From an uncultured Bacteroidaceae bacterium (GTDB lineage: Bacteria; Bacteroidota; Bacteroidia; Bacteroidales; Bacteroidaceae), in NCBI GenBank assembly GCA_905234125.1, contig CAJOGQ010000001.1, positions 1 through 64,000 on the forward strand: 64,000 bases of DNA. Reading direction: 5' to 3'. The notes under the pieces were generated by a model. It was not told the origin of the DNA. It ran no database searches and worked only from the letters and a program-made list of their open reading frames with translations. A program made the translations under genes and the position numbers. Below, piece by piece: positions 47,428 through 55,977 of this stretch (its first letter is position 1; each line of letters starts with the position of its first letter).

Positions 47428-50267
47428 GAGCGTTACTTGTCATCCTATTGCTAAGCATCCCCAGCTTCGGGTTTTCGCAGAGTCTGCAAAGCCAACTGAA
47501 GGACTGGGCTGAGAATTACACCCGCACTGACGCGAACATCAAACCCTCCACTGTGGTCTCGTGCGACATTGATGACGACGAGAAGGACATCCGCATCGTT
47601 TTCGGCGGAGGTTTTCCTGAACAGCACTTCACGCCCGAGGTTGTGGAGAGGATTTATCGGGACATCCGTTCCCTCATGCCGTCTTCACTCCGGAATTATG
47701 ATGTCGTCGTGGAGACAGACGGGCGTCCCATTGAAGACCTTGTCCCAAACTTCTTCCGGAAGGGAAAGAAAGACCACACGCGACTTCTGTCCGAGACCTA
47801 CAAGGGGGAGCCGTGGGTGAAGAATCTTTCGCGCCCCTACACGGCAGAGAAGGGTCTTGAAGGCAATCACATCGCCTTGTGGCAGAGTCACGGACGCTAC
47901 TACCGAGCCGAACGGAGCGACTGGTACTGGCAACGTCCTCGCCTGTTCTGCACCACCGAGGATCTCTTCTCGCAGACTTTCGTCATCCCATTCATCATCC
48001 CCATGCTTCAGAACGCAGGCGCCGTCGTCTTCACTCCTCGTGAACGCGACTACCAGACCCACGAAGTCATCGTGGACAACGACCAGCCCCACAAGAACGG
48101 CACTTATGTCGAGGCGTTCCGTCGGAAGCAGAAGCACACGAAATGGAAAACGACCGAGCAAAATGGATTTGCGCAGTACAAGACCACTTATACCTCTGCT
48201 GATTCTCCTTTCACCGACGGCAGTGCACGCTATGTGGCCACGACAACCTCTACCAAGGACGAGGGCATGGCGCAGTGGGTGCCTGACATTCCCGAAGAGG
48301 GGAAATACGCAGTGTACGTGACCTACCAATCCTACGAGAACTCAGTGGATGATGCCCTCTACACCGTCCACCACAAAGGCGGAACGACCGAATTCCACGT
48401 CAATCAGCAAATCGGAGGAGGCACATGGGTCTATCTCGGCACATTTGAGTTCGACGAGGGTCAGCACAACTACGGCATGGTCTCTCTGTCCAACATGAGC
48501 AAGCGAAAGGGCATCATCACCGCCGATGCTGTCCGATTCGGAGGAGGCATGGGCAACATCGTGCCCGAGGCGCATCCGAACATTCAGCCGTCGGGTTTGC
48601 CGAGATGGGCTGAGTGTGCCAAGTACAGCGTGCAGTGGTTCGGTTTCCCCTACAAGATTCACACGGAACCTTTCGGCGACAACGATTATAACAATGACAT
48701 CAACTCCCGATCGGCAGCCGTCAACTATCTGTCGGGCCATTCCATCTACAACCCCAACCGCGAGGACGGGCTGAAGGTTCCGCTCGACATCTCTGTCGCC
48801 TTCCACACCGATGCTGGCGTGAAGACCGACGATGCTTTTGTCGGTTCGTTGGGAGTCTATATGACCGACTTCAACGATGGCAAGACCGGCGCAGGCATGG
48901 ACAGATATGTGTCGCGCGACCTCATCAGCATGTTCCTGACGAACTTCACCACCGACCTGCGGAAATACCGTTGGCAGGTTCGTCAGCTCTGGAACCGCAA
49001 CTACGGCGAGGCCCGTGCCCCGATGCCTCCCGCCTGCATTCTGGAGATGCTCTCCCATCAGAACTTCGCCGACATGCGGTTGGCTTACGACCCGCACTTC
49101 AAGTTCGACCTCTCGCGCTCCGTCTATAAGACCATCGTGAAGTACATCGCCACGCTCTACAAGCGCGATTACGTCATCCAGCCACTGCCCGTCGAGAACT
49201 TCGCCATCACGCTGAATGAGCAGAAGCAGACCGCCACCCTTTCGTGGTCGCCTGTCGATGATCCCCTCGAACCGACGGCGCGTCCTAAGGAATATGTGCT
49301 CTACACCCGCCGAGGCCACCAAGGTTTCGACAACGGTATCATCGTCAAAGGGACGAGCCACACCGTCGAGCTGAATCCCGACGAAGTCTATTCCTTCAAG
49401 GTCACGGCTCTGAACGACGGTGGCGAGAGCTTTCCTTCTGAGGTCTTGGCTTGTGGCATCGCTTCGCAGAACAAAGGCACGGTGCTCATCGTCAACGGCT
49501 TCACCCGTCTTGAAGGTCCCAAGGTGATTGACACACAGACCGAGTGCGGTTTCGACCTCGATGCCGACCCCGGCGTTCCCTACGGAGCCTACACGGGTTT
49601 CTGTGGCCGCCAGCGCTCTTTCGACCGTTCGAAGGCAGGCAGTGAGGCCTCCGACGGACTGGGCATGAGTGGCATGGAGTTGGAGGGGCAGCTGATGATG
49701 GGCAACACGTTCGATTATCCCGTCATCCATGGTCGCGCCATCCTTCTCAGCCGCACCCATTCCTTCACCTCGTGCAGTGAGCAGTCACTCGCCGAGGGCA
49801 AGATTTCCCTCTCCGACTACCCCATCATCGACCTCATCTACGGCACCCAGAAGCAGTTCAACAGCCGCACCAACACGCTCGTCGAGCAATACTACAATCA
49901 GGGCGGCAAGGTGCTGATGAGCGCAGCCAATGCCGGATGTCCCACCATCGGCGGAACCATCGCAGGCCAACTCTCACCCATCAACTCTCAACTGTCAACT
50001 GTCAACTATCAACTGTCAACCATCACCGGTTGTGGCCTCACCTTCGACATCCATCGCGAAATGAATCCTGAGAGTTACTGCGTTCCCTCGCCGAGCGTGC
50101 TGGTTCCAGCGGGCAGTGCCATCCCCATCCTCACCTACGCCAACGGCAACTGCGCCGCCATCGCCGAGGAGCATCGCTTCGTCCGTCTCGGTTTCCCGCT
50201 CGAAAGCATCACCGACCACAAGACCATCAACGCCCTCACCCGTGCATTCCTCACCTTCCTTGAATAA
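47424..50267 (+). CDS. Secreted golvesin C-terminal-like / xanthan-lyase-like protein with Fn3-like segment
   Basis: Signal peptide; GKYAVYVTYQSYENSVDDALYTVHHKGGTTEFHVNQQIGGGTWVYLGTFEF golvesin-like segment; AAVNYLSGHSIYNPNREDGLKVPLDISVAFHTDAG. Confidence 0.82.
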   Translation: MRALLVILLLSIPSFGFSQSLQSQLKDWAENYTRTDANIKPSTVVSCDIDDDEKDIRIVFGGGFPEQHFTPEVVERIYRDIRSLMPSSLRNYDVVVETDGRPIEDLVPNFFRKGKKDHTRLLSETYKGEPWVKNLSRPYTAEKGLEGNHIALWQSHGRYYRAERSDWYWQRPRLFCTTEDLFSQTFVIPFIIPMLQNAGAVVFTPRERDYQTHEVIVDNDQPHKNGTYVEAFRRKQKHTKWKTTEQNGFAQYKTTYTSADSPFTDGSARYVATTTSTKDEGMAQWVPDIPEEGKYAVYVTYQSYENSVDDALYTVHHKGGTTEFHVNQQIGGGTWVYLGTFEFDEGQHNYGMVSLSNMSKRKGIITADAVRFGGGMGNIVPEAHPNIQPSGLPRWAECAKYSVQWFGFPYKIHTEPFGDNDYNNDINSRSAAVNYLSGHSIYNPNREDGLKVPLDISVAFHTDAGVKTDDAFVGSLGVYMTDFNDGKTGAGMDRYVSRDLISMFLTNFTTDLRKYRWQVRQLWNRNYGEARAPMPPACILEMLSHQNFADMRLAYDPHFKFDLSRSVYKTIVKYIATLYKRDYVIQPLPVENFAITLNEQKQTATLSWSPVDDPLEPTARPKEYVLYTRRGHQGFDNGIIVKGTSHTVELNPDEVYSFKVTALNDGGESFPSEVLACGIASQNKGTVLIVNGFTRLEGPKVIDTQTECGFDLDADPGVPYGAYTGFCGRQRSFDRSKAGSEASDGLGMSGMELEGQLMMGNTFDYPVIHGRAILLSRTHSFTSCSEQSLAEGKISLSDYPIIDLIYGTQKQFNSRTNTLVEQYYNQGGKVLMSAANAGCPTIGGTIAGQLSPINSQLSTVNYQLSTITGCGLTFDIHREMNPESYCVPSPSVLVPAGSAIPILTYANGNCAAIAEEHRFVRLGFPLESITDHKTINALTRAFLTFLE

Positions 50268-50273
50268 TATATA

Positions 50274-52106
50274 ATGTCCTTCCTCCCCACCACCAAGAAA
50301 GAAGTCGAGCGGCTCGGCTGGGATGCCCTCGATGTCATCATCTTCTCCGGCGACGCATACGTTGACCACCCATCCTTCGCGGCGGCGGTCATCGGACGCA
50401 TACTTGAGGCGGAAGGCTTGCGGGTGGCCATCGTTCCCCAGCCCGACTGGCATGGCGACTACCGCGACTTCAAGAAGCTGGGGCGTCCGCGCCTCTTCTT
50501 CGCCGTTGCGCCCGGGGCGATGGACTCGATGGTGAACAAATACACGGCCAACAAGCGTCTGCGCTCGGAGGATGCCTACTCGCCCGACGGCCGCCACGAC
50601 CTCCGTCCCGAATACCCCACCATCGTCTATACCCGCATCCTCAAGGAGCTCTTCCCCGATGTGCCCGTCGTCATCGGAGGCATCGAGGCCAGTCTGCGCC
50701 GACTCACCCACTACGACTACTGGCAAGACCGTCTCCTCCCGTCCATCCTCGTTCCCTCGGGCGCCGACCTGCTGATCTACGGTATGGGTGAGAAGCCGAT
50801 GGTGTCGCTGGCACAGCTCTTGGCAGAGCAGGACTGCGAGATAGACGTGAAGAGGTTCCGCAACCTCATGGCCCGTTTCCCGCAGCGACAGACCGTCTCC
50901 CTATTATATAAAAATGAGATTCCCGGCGGCATCCGTCCCGACGACATCGTGCTCCACAGCCACGAGGAATGTCTCCGCAACAAGCGTGCCCAGGCCGAGA
51001 ACTTCCGCCACATCGAGGAGGAATCGAACAAATATGAGGCGAAGCGCATCATACAGGAGACCGAGCCCCTTTTCGCCGTGGTCAATCCCCCCTACCAGCC
51101 ACTCACTCAGGACGAGCTCGACCGCTCCTTCGACCTGCCCTACACGCGTCTGCCCCACCCCAAGTACAAGGGCAAGCGCATCCCAGCCTACGAGATGATC
51201 AAGTTCTCCGTGTGCCTCCACCGCGGATGCTTCGGCGGATGCGCCTTCTGCACCATCTCCGCCCACCAGGGCAAGTTCATCACCTCCCGAAGCAAAGAGA
51301 GCATCCTGCGCGAGGTGAAGGCCATCACCCAGATGCCCGACTTCAAAGGCTACCTGAGCGACCTCGGCGGCCCATCCGCCAACATGTACGCCATGCACGG
51401 CAAGAACCTCGACCTCTGCCACCAGTGCAAGCGACCCTCGTGCATCCATCCCAAGATCTGCCCCAATCTCAACACCGACCACTCCGCCCTGCTCGACATC
51501 TACCGAGCCGTCGACCGAGTGCCCGGCATCAAGAAGAGCTTCATCGGCTCCGGCGTGCGCTACGACCTCCTCATGCACGACACCGGCGACGAGCGCTCCA
51601 ACCGCATCAACCGCCAGTACACCGAGGAGCTCATCACCCGCCACGTCAGCGGCCGTCTGAAAGTGGCGCCCGAACACACCTCCGACCGCGTGCTCTCCCT
51701 CATGCGCAAGCCCTCCTTCCAGCTCTTCTACGACTTCAAGCGCATCTTCGACGACATCAACCGCCGCCACAACCTGCGCCAGCAGATCATCCCCTACTTC
51801 ATCAGCTCCCATCCCGGCTGCACCGCCGAAGACATGGCCGAGCTCGCCTGTCTGACCAAAGACCTCAACTTCCAGCTCGAGCAGGTGCAGGACTTCACCC
51901 CCACGCCCATGACCGTCTCCACCGAGGCCTGGTACACCGGCCTCCACCCCTACACCCTCCAGCCCGTCTTCTCCGCCAAGACACAAAAAGAAAAACTGGC
52001 CCAACGCCAGTTCTTCTTCTGGTACAAGCCCGCCGAACGCCAAAACATCATCCGGCTGCTCCGTCAGATGGGCCGCGAAGACCTCATCCGCAAACTCTTC
52101 AAATAA
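50274..52106 (+). CDS. YgiQ family radical SAM protein
   Basis: MSFLPTTKKEVERLGWDALDVIIFSGDAYVDHPSFAAAVIGR; CLHRGCFGGCAFCTISAHQGKF Fe-S motif. Confidence 0.95.
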   Translation: MSFLPTTKKEVERLGWDALDVIIFSGDAYVDHPSFAAAVIGRILEAEGLRVAIVPQPDWHGDYRDFKKLGRPRLFFAVAPGAMDSMVNKYTANKRLRSEDAYSPDGRHDLRPEYPTIVYTRILKELFPDVPVVIGGIEASLRRLTHYDYWQDRLLPSILVPSGADLLIYGMGEKPMVSLAQLLAEQDCEIDVKRFRNLMARFPQRQTVSLLYKNEIPGGIRPDDIVLHSHEECLRNKRAQAENFRHIEEESNKYEAKRIIQETEPLFAVVNPPYQPLTQDELDRSFDLPYTRLPHPKYKGKRIPAYEMIKFSVCLHRGCFGGCAFCTISAHQGKFITSRSKESILREVKAITQMPDFKGYLSDLGGPSANMYAMHGKNLDLCHQCKRPSCIHPKICPNLNTDHSALLDIYRAVDRVPGIKKSFIGSGVRYDLLMHDTGDERSNRINRQYTEELITRHVSGRLKVAPEHTSDRVLSLMRKPSFQLFYDFKRIFDDINRRHNLRQQIIPYFISSHPGCTAEDMAELACLTKDLNFQLEQVQDFTPTPMTVSTEAWYTGLHPYTLQPVFSAKTQKEKLAQRQFFFWYKPAERQNIIRLLRQMGREDLIRKLFK

Positions 52107-52188
52107 GCGACGACATCGCGTCAGCCTTTCTGTGATTTCTGTGATTTCTGTGTGACCTTAAAAAAAAGTCCGTGTGCTTTCCGTGTGG

Positions 52189-53169
52189 CTATCCGCCGAA
52201 TCCCCCGCCTTCTGGTGGAGGCCCGCTGTTCTCGTCATCATTCGACCCGCCATTCTGATCAGACCCGCCATTCTGCTGGTTCTGCTGATCCACCTGATCA
52301 GAGCCCGGGAATCCTCCTCCCTCAGGTGGAGGGCCGCTGTTCTCATCGTCATTCGAGCTGCCACCCTGTTCGGAGCCGCCTCCATTGTTCTCATCACTCC
52401 CATTGCCCCCATTGTTCACATCAGAACCACCCTGCTGAGAGCCAGAGCCGTGAGCCATGGCGTGCTGGCGCACATAGTCGATGTTCTTGTTCAGACGATT
52501 GATGAGCTGGGCATAAGCCTGCGTGTCGTCGTTCACCACGGCGAACGAGTTGAGCAGAAGGACAAGCGCGCGGTACTCGGGATAGAGCGCCTCCCTGGCC
52601 TTCTTCACCGCCTGAACCTCGGGCGCAGCGTCGTTGCGCGACGTCATCAGCTGACGGAGTTCGCGCTCGATGGCGGCCAGACGCGTCATGGCGCCGGTCA
52701 GGCCCAAGGTCGCCGCATCGGTCTGGAGCGACGGGGTGGCATTCCACTCGCCCGTGAACTGCTCAATCTTCGACCACTCCGAAATCATGTTCTCCGTGGG
52801 GTCGATGCGGTGCTTGCGCACGAACTCATAAAACCTCGTGGCGGCCTGCTTCTTGTCCGAATCGAAGTCCATCCTCCAGAAGGCATCCACCAGCCCCTTC
52901 ACGCCATAGACGAGCTGGTCGCCCTCTGTGTCGAGCTTCGAAATGTCTGCCGTCTCCTCAGCCTTCAGTTGCTGGGCATAGACAACGTCCAGCGCCGTGT
53001 AGGCCGTGCGCGTGCTCTCTAACTGACGACCGAGCTTGGTGGGGATGGGGTTCTCCACCGTGAAGAACTCGTCGAACTGGTCGAGCGCATACTTCACCAC
53101 GCTGATGCACACGGCGTTCGTCGTGTTTCGCAGGTTCAATTCCTGCACTAAAACCGGAATATTTTCCAT
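52189..53169 (-). CDS. DUF6261-type protein with Gly/Asn/Ser-rich tail containing two SNDDENSGPPPEGGGF units
   Basis: MENIPVLVQELNLRNTTNAVCISVVKYALDQFDEFFTVENP...; alpha-helical-looking body and low-complexity tail. Confidence 0.8.
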   Translation of the reverse strand: MENIPVLVQELNLRNTTNAVCISVVKYALDQFDEFFTVENPIPTKLGRQLESTRTAYTALDVVYAQQLKAEETADISKLDTEGDQLVYGVKGLVDAFWRMDFDSDKKQAATRFYEFVRKHRIDPTENMISEWSKIEQFTGEWNATPSLQTDAATLGLTGAMTRLAAIERELRQLMTSRNDAAPEVQAVKKAREALYPEYRALVLLLNSFAVVNDDTQAYAQLINRLNKNIDYVRQHAMAHGSGSQQGGSDVNNGGNGSDENNGGGSEQGGSSNDDENSGPPPEGGGFPGSDQVDQQNQQNGGSDQNGGSNDDENSGPPPEGGGFGG

Positions 53170-53232
53170 AAGCGTTTTGGTTTAAGTTAAAGAAATAGTT
53201 TAGTTATTCTCAAGGCGCCGAAACGCCGAAAT

Positions 53233-53442
53233 GTTAAAATCCGAATGGCATACATGGGGTATGTCGAGCCTCTTTTCATCGTCGGGAACCTTTCCATGGG
53301 GTGTGGAATCCTTCTCGTCATCGCTGAGAACCTCTCCATAGGGTGTGAAATCCTTCTCGTCATCGCTGAGAACCTCTCCACGGGGTGTGAAATCCTTCTC
53401 AACATCGTCGGGAGCTTCTACATGGGGTGTGACGCCCCTCAT
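53233..53442. repeat. Five-unit 42-bp tandem repeat array in the leader of the DUF6261-type gene
   Basis: Units at 53233 (degenerate), 53275, 53317, 53359 and 53401; units 53317 and 53359 differ at only 2 positions. Confidence 0.9.
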
Positions 53443-53563
53443 CGCTCTACACTTCATCATGCACTTCTGCCACTTCCACAGGCGGAGGCCGTCCGCTATC
53501 TTTATGGTTTGACTTGTTTATATTCTTTCGGACTTATCTATTCTGAGGATTCAATCTCGCCCG

Positions 53564-53594
53564 CAAAGCTACGAAGTTGAATTTCCATTTCCAA
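53564..53594 (-). promoter_or_regulatory. Promoter reading through the 42-bp array toward the DUF6261-type gene
   Basis: Minus strand TTG-N20-TAGCTTTG (box at 53564-53571). Confidence 0.5.
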
Positions 53595-53663
53595 GCCTTT
53601 CCCCCATCTTTTCCCCATTTTCAACAAAGTTTAACATAAAACCTAATTTTTTTCCTCTTTTTC

Positions 53664-53695
53664 TTGTTCCGTATGACATTTTTTGCTTATCTTTG
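53664..53695 (+). promoter_or_regulatory. Divergent promoter upstream of the structured leader and lipoprotein genes
   Basis: TTG-N21-TATCTTTG; expected start near 53702. Confidence 0.5.
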
Positions 53696-53779
53696 CCCCG
53701 TGTTTCGAATGAGGCATGACATTTTATTTGCTCAAACCGCTTCTCAAACTTCCACATCAGACAAGCAAAAGAGCATCAA

Positions 53780-53907
53780 CTAACTACCTGTTGGAGTTCG
53801 CACCATGAAGTGCGGATTTCCTCATAAGGTAGTTAGGCTGTGGAAGGCCCGAGAAGCGTATGACGGAGGTCTGCACTTTCTTTGTGCCTGCAAGTTTGTG
53901 CAACCTC
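53780..53907 (+). ncRNA. Candidate structured leader RNA or sRNA, two hairpins, family unknown
   Basis: Hairpin 1: CTAACTACCT/AGGTAGTTAG (53780-53789/53827-53836) enclosing GGAGTTCGCAC/GTGCGGATTTC (53793-53803/53810-53820, with G-U pairs). Hairpin 2: GAGGT(c)TGCAC / GTGCAACCTC (53866-53876/53898-53907). Confidence 0.45.
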
Positions 53908-53954
53908 AACGAGAATGAATCTTTTATTATTCACTAACTTAATTATATAATATT

Positions 53955-54383
53955 ATGAGATGTAAAAAAATTTTTTGGAGTTTGCTGACCATCATAATGG
54001 TCGCAATGCTGAGTGTTGTTTTTGTTTCATGTAGCAGTGACGATGGCGATGGCGATGATAATGCAGGAGGATCTTCATCGGTATCAGGACTTTACTATTA
54101 TGAAACTGGCGGTGGCGGTAGAACCGCTTATAATTTTGTGAACAGCAATACTGTAGATGTGTATGGTTCAATGACACAGGATGGGAATGCCACTTGGTTG
54201 GGGGAAAAGGGAGAATCGTTTCCGCTACGTAGCGGCTGGTACTATTGGAAAGGCAACAAGCACACCTACAGCTATTACATTGTAGGGGATTTGGTCGTTA
54301 TTGGCTCGGACAGGTTGATGACAATCAGTGGAAATACGCTTATCTATGATGATTTGGGTGTCGTACTTTATAAATGGAATTAA
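53955..54383 (+). CDS. Small lipoprotein
   Basis: MRCKKIFWSLLTIIMVAMLSVVFVSCSSDDGDGDD lipobox; 142 aa. Confidence 0.8.
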   Translation: MRCKKIFWSLLTIIMVAMLSVVFVSCSSDDGDGDDNAGGSSSVSGLYYYETGGGGRTAYNFVNSNTVDVYGSMTQDGNATWLGEKGESFPLRSGWYYWKGNKHTYSYYIVGDLVVIGSDRLMTISGNTLIYDDLGVVLYKWN

Positions 54384-54391
54384 AAAAATGA

Positions 54392-55468
54392 TTGATTATG
54401 AAAAAGAATTTTTTAAGCTTAATGGCCATTCTGATGGTCGCAATCGTGAGTGCATGCTTTGTTTCTTGTAGCAAAGATGACAGCAACAACAATGAAGAAT
54501 CGAACAACGAAACCTCTATTGTCGGAACATGGAGAAGGGATTTCAGTTGGGGATATATTCTTTTGACTCTGAATCCTGATGGGACAGGACTATTGAGCGA
54601 ATATGAAAAGGGAAAACTTGAATATTCCGATCCAATATCCTATTACTTCGACAAAGAAAAGGATAAATATATGATTATTGAGCAAGATGGGGAATATACA
54701 TACATCACTCCAGTTCAATATTACGATAAAACTACATTGGTAGTGATGGAGGACGGGGAAACCAAAACATGGACACGGGTGACAAGCGACAATGGCAACA
54801 ACAATGAAGAGTCGAACAATTCTGGCTCAATCATAGGGACGTGGCTTGACCAGTGGGGTGAAGGCCCAAGATCTTACACTGCCTACACCTTCTTCGAGAA
54901 GGGCAAGGGATTGTATTTTGACAAGGGGAATGGTGCAGAGGCATTCACCTACACATACAATCCCCAATCTCAATCAGTTATCATTGTTTACAGCGAATAT
55001 GACAAAGATGAGTTGTCAATATCTAAGTCGACATCCAATGGTCTGACCATAGAGGGCGATGAATATAAAAAGACTGAGTTGACGTATGACATGTTGATTC
55101 TTGGCGAATGGAATCTGCATGTCGGTGGTATCAATACTGATGGTGAATCCGGCAAAAGCACAAGAGTTGTGTTCACCGCAGACTGGAAAGTTGAAGGAAC
55201 TGGAACCTATGAAGCAAAAGACTACTACAACTCTGATGCGAGCGATGAATGGTATTATTCATTCTCTGGCCTAAGCGGAAAAGTCAGCGGAACATGGTCT
55301 ATTACCGATAACCGCCTATCCATCAAAGGTCAGTCACAGATAGCTGGTGAATACATCATTGAAGGACTTGTAGTGAATGGGTGCCGTCTCGTAAGAGCAA
55401 GTAATCCCGATGAATATCCTTATCTGACGGGAGGTTGGTGGCATCAGAGAATACCTTCGGGGTGGTAA
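54392..55468 (+). CDS. Lipoprotein with repeated lipocalin-like (IxGTW) domains
   Basis: Signal peptide resembles that of 53955..54383; repeated SIVGTW / SIIGTW / LILGEW segments separated by NNNEESNN linkers. Confidence 0.8.
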   Translation: MIMKKNFLSLMAILMVAIVSACFVSCSKDDSNNNEESNNETSIVGTWRRDFSWGYILLTLNPDGTGLLSEYEKGKLEYSDPISYYFDKEKDKYMIIEQDGEYTYITPVQYYDKTTLVVMEDGETKTWTRVTSDNGNNNEESNNSGSIIGTWLDQWGEGPRSYTAYTFFEKGKGLYFDKGNGAEAFTYTYNPQSQSVIIVYSEYDKDELSISKSTSNGLTIEGDEYKKTELTYDMLILGEWNLHVGGINTDGESGKSTRVVFTADWKVEGTGTYEAKDYYNSDASDEWYYSFSGLSGKVSGTWSITDNRLSIKGQSQIAGEYIIEGLVVNGCRLVRASNPDEYPYLTGGWWHQRIPSGW

Positions 55469-55512
55469 ATACCAAGGCTGCCCCCTTAAAAGGGTGGACT
55501 TATGTTTGATGA

Positions 55513-55578
55513 CAGAAAAAAATCACTTCGGGAAGATGCCACTGAATTAGTCAGTGCGTCCTCCCGAAGTTTTTTCTG
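55513..55578. terminator. Long near-perfect hairpin terminator
   Basis: CAGAAAAAAATCACTTCGGGA...TCCCGAAGTTTTTTCTG with inner CACTGA/TCAGTG stem. Confidence 0.8.
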
Positions 55579-55739
55579 TATAGAATATTACTCGATTGCT
55601 TCATCATTTCATACAGATACGCGGGGCTTTGCACATAGAGTTAGTTCACCTCGTCCTATTTGATGGTGTATAAGTTTGCGGGGGTTATTCAGGTTTGTTG
55701 GTCAAGATGCTAATGGTTTCATCGAACTCGGCAAGGATT

Positions 55740-55880
55740 TTATAATCTCTTGCGTTCTTCGCGGATTCTTTTATGCTCTTCGTCTGCCTGCTCCTGCCAC
55801 TCGCGCTTCTTGCGGATGGACTCTCGGACTGCGGCGATGATTTCGTCGCGTGTGCGGTTTTTGTAAGCTACTGATACCAT
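55740..55880 (-). CDS. 46-aa charged small protein MVSVAYKNRTRDEIIAAVRESIRKKREWQEQADEEHKRIREERKRL (not in ORF track)
   Basis: Manual translation of the minus strand; coherent amphipathic/charged helix; below the 60-aa track cutoff. Confidence 0.5.
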   Translation of the reverse strand: MVSVAYKNRTRDEIIAAVRESIRKKREWQEQADEEHKRIREERKRL

Positions 55881-55977
55881 AACAATCTATTTTAAATTAC
55901 TTTTCGCTTGCAAAGGTAAGTATTTCTTCTCAATGAAAAAAGAAATCGGGAAGTTTTTTTGAAAGAAATGGTTGATA

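Noticed and set aside
48342-49760. 472-aa minus-strand ORF antisense to the golvesin-like gene
   Set aside because: Antisense shadow ORF with low-complexity His/Val/Asp bias; the sense protein has recognizable domains.
50904-52043. 379-aa minus-strand ORF in the YgiQ gene
   Set aside because: Antisense shadow; Gly/Val/Asp/Glu-rich from complementing C-rich codons.
53233-53442. CRISPR array
   Set aside because: Units are contiguous 42-bp repeats with no variable spacers and no cas genes in the window.
53780-53907. Group II intron or riboswitch of known class
   Set aside because: Could not match a domain V core, reverse transcriptase, or any ligand-binding consensus I know; kept only as an unassigned structured RNA.
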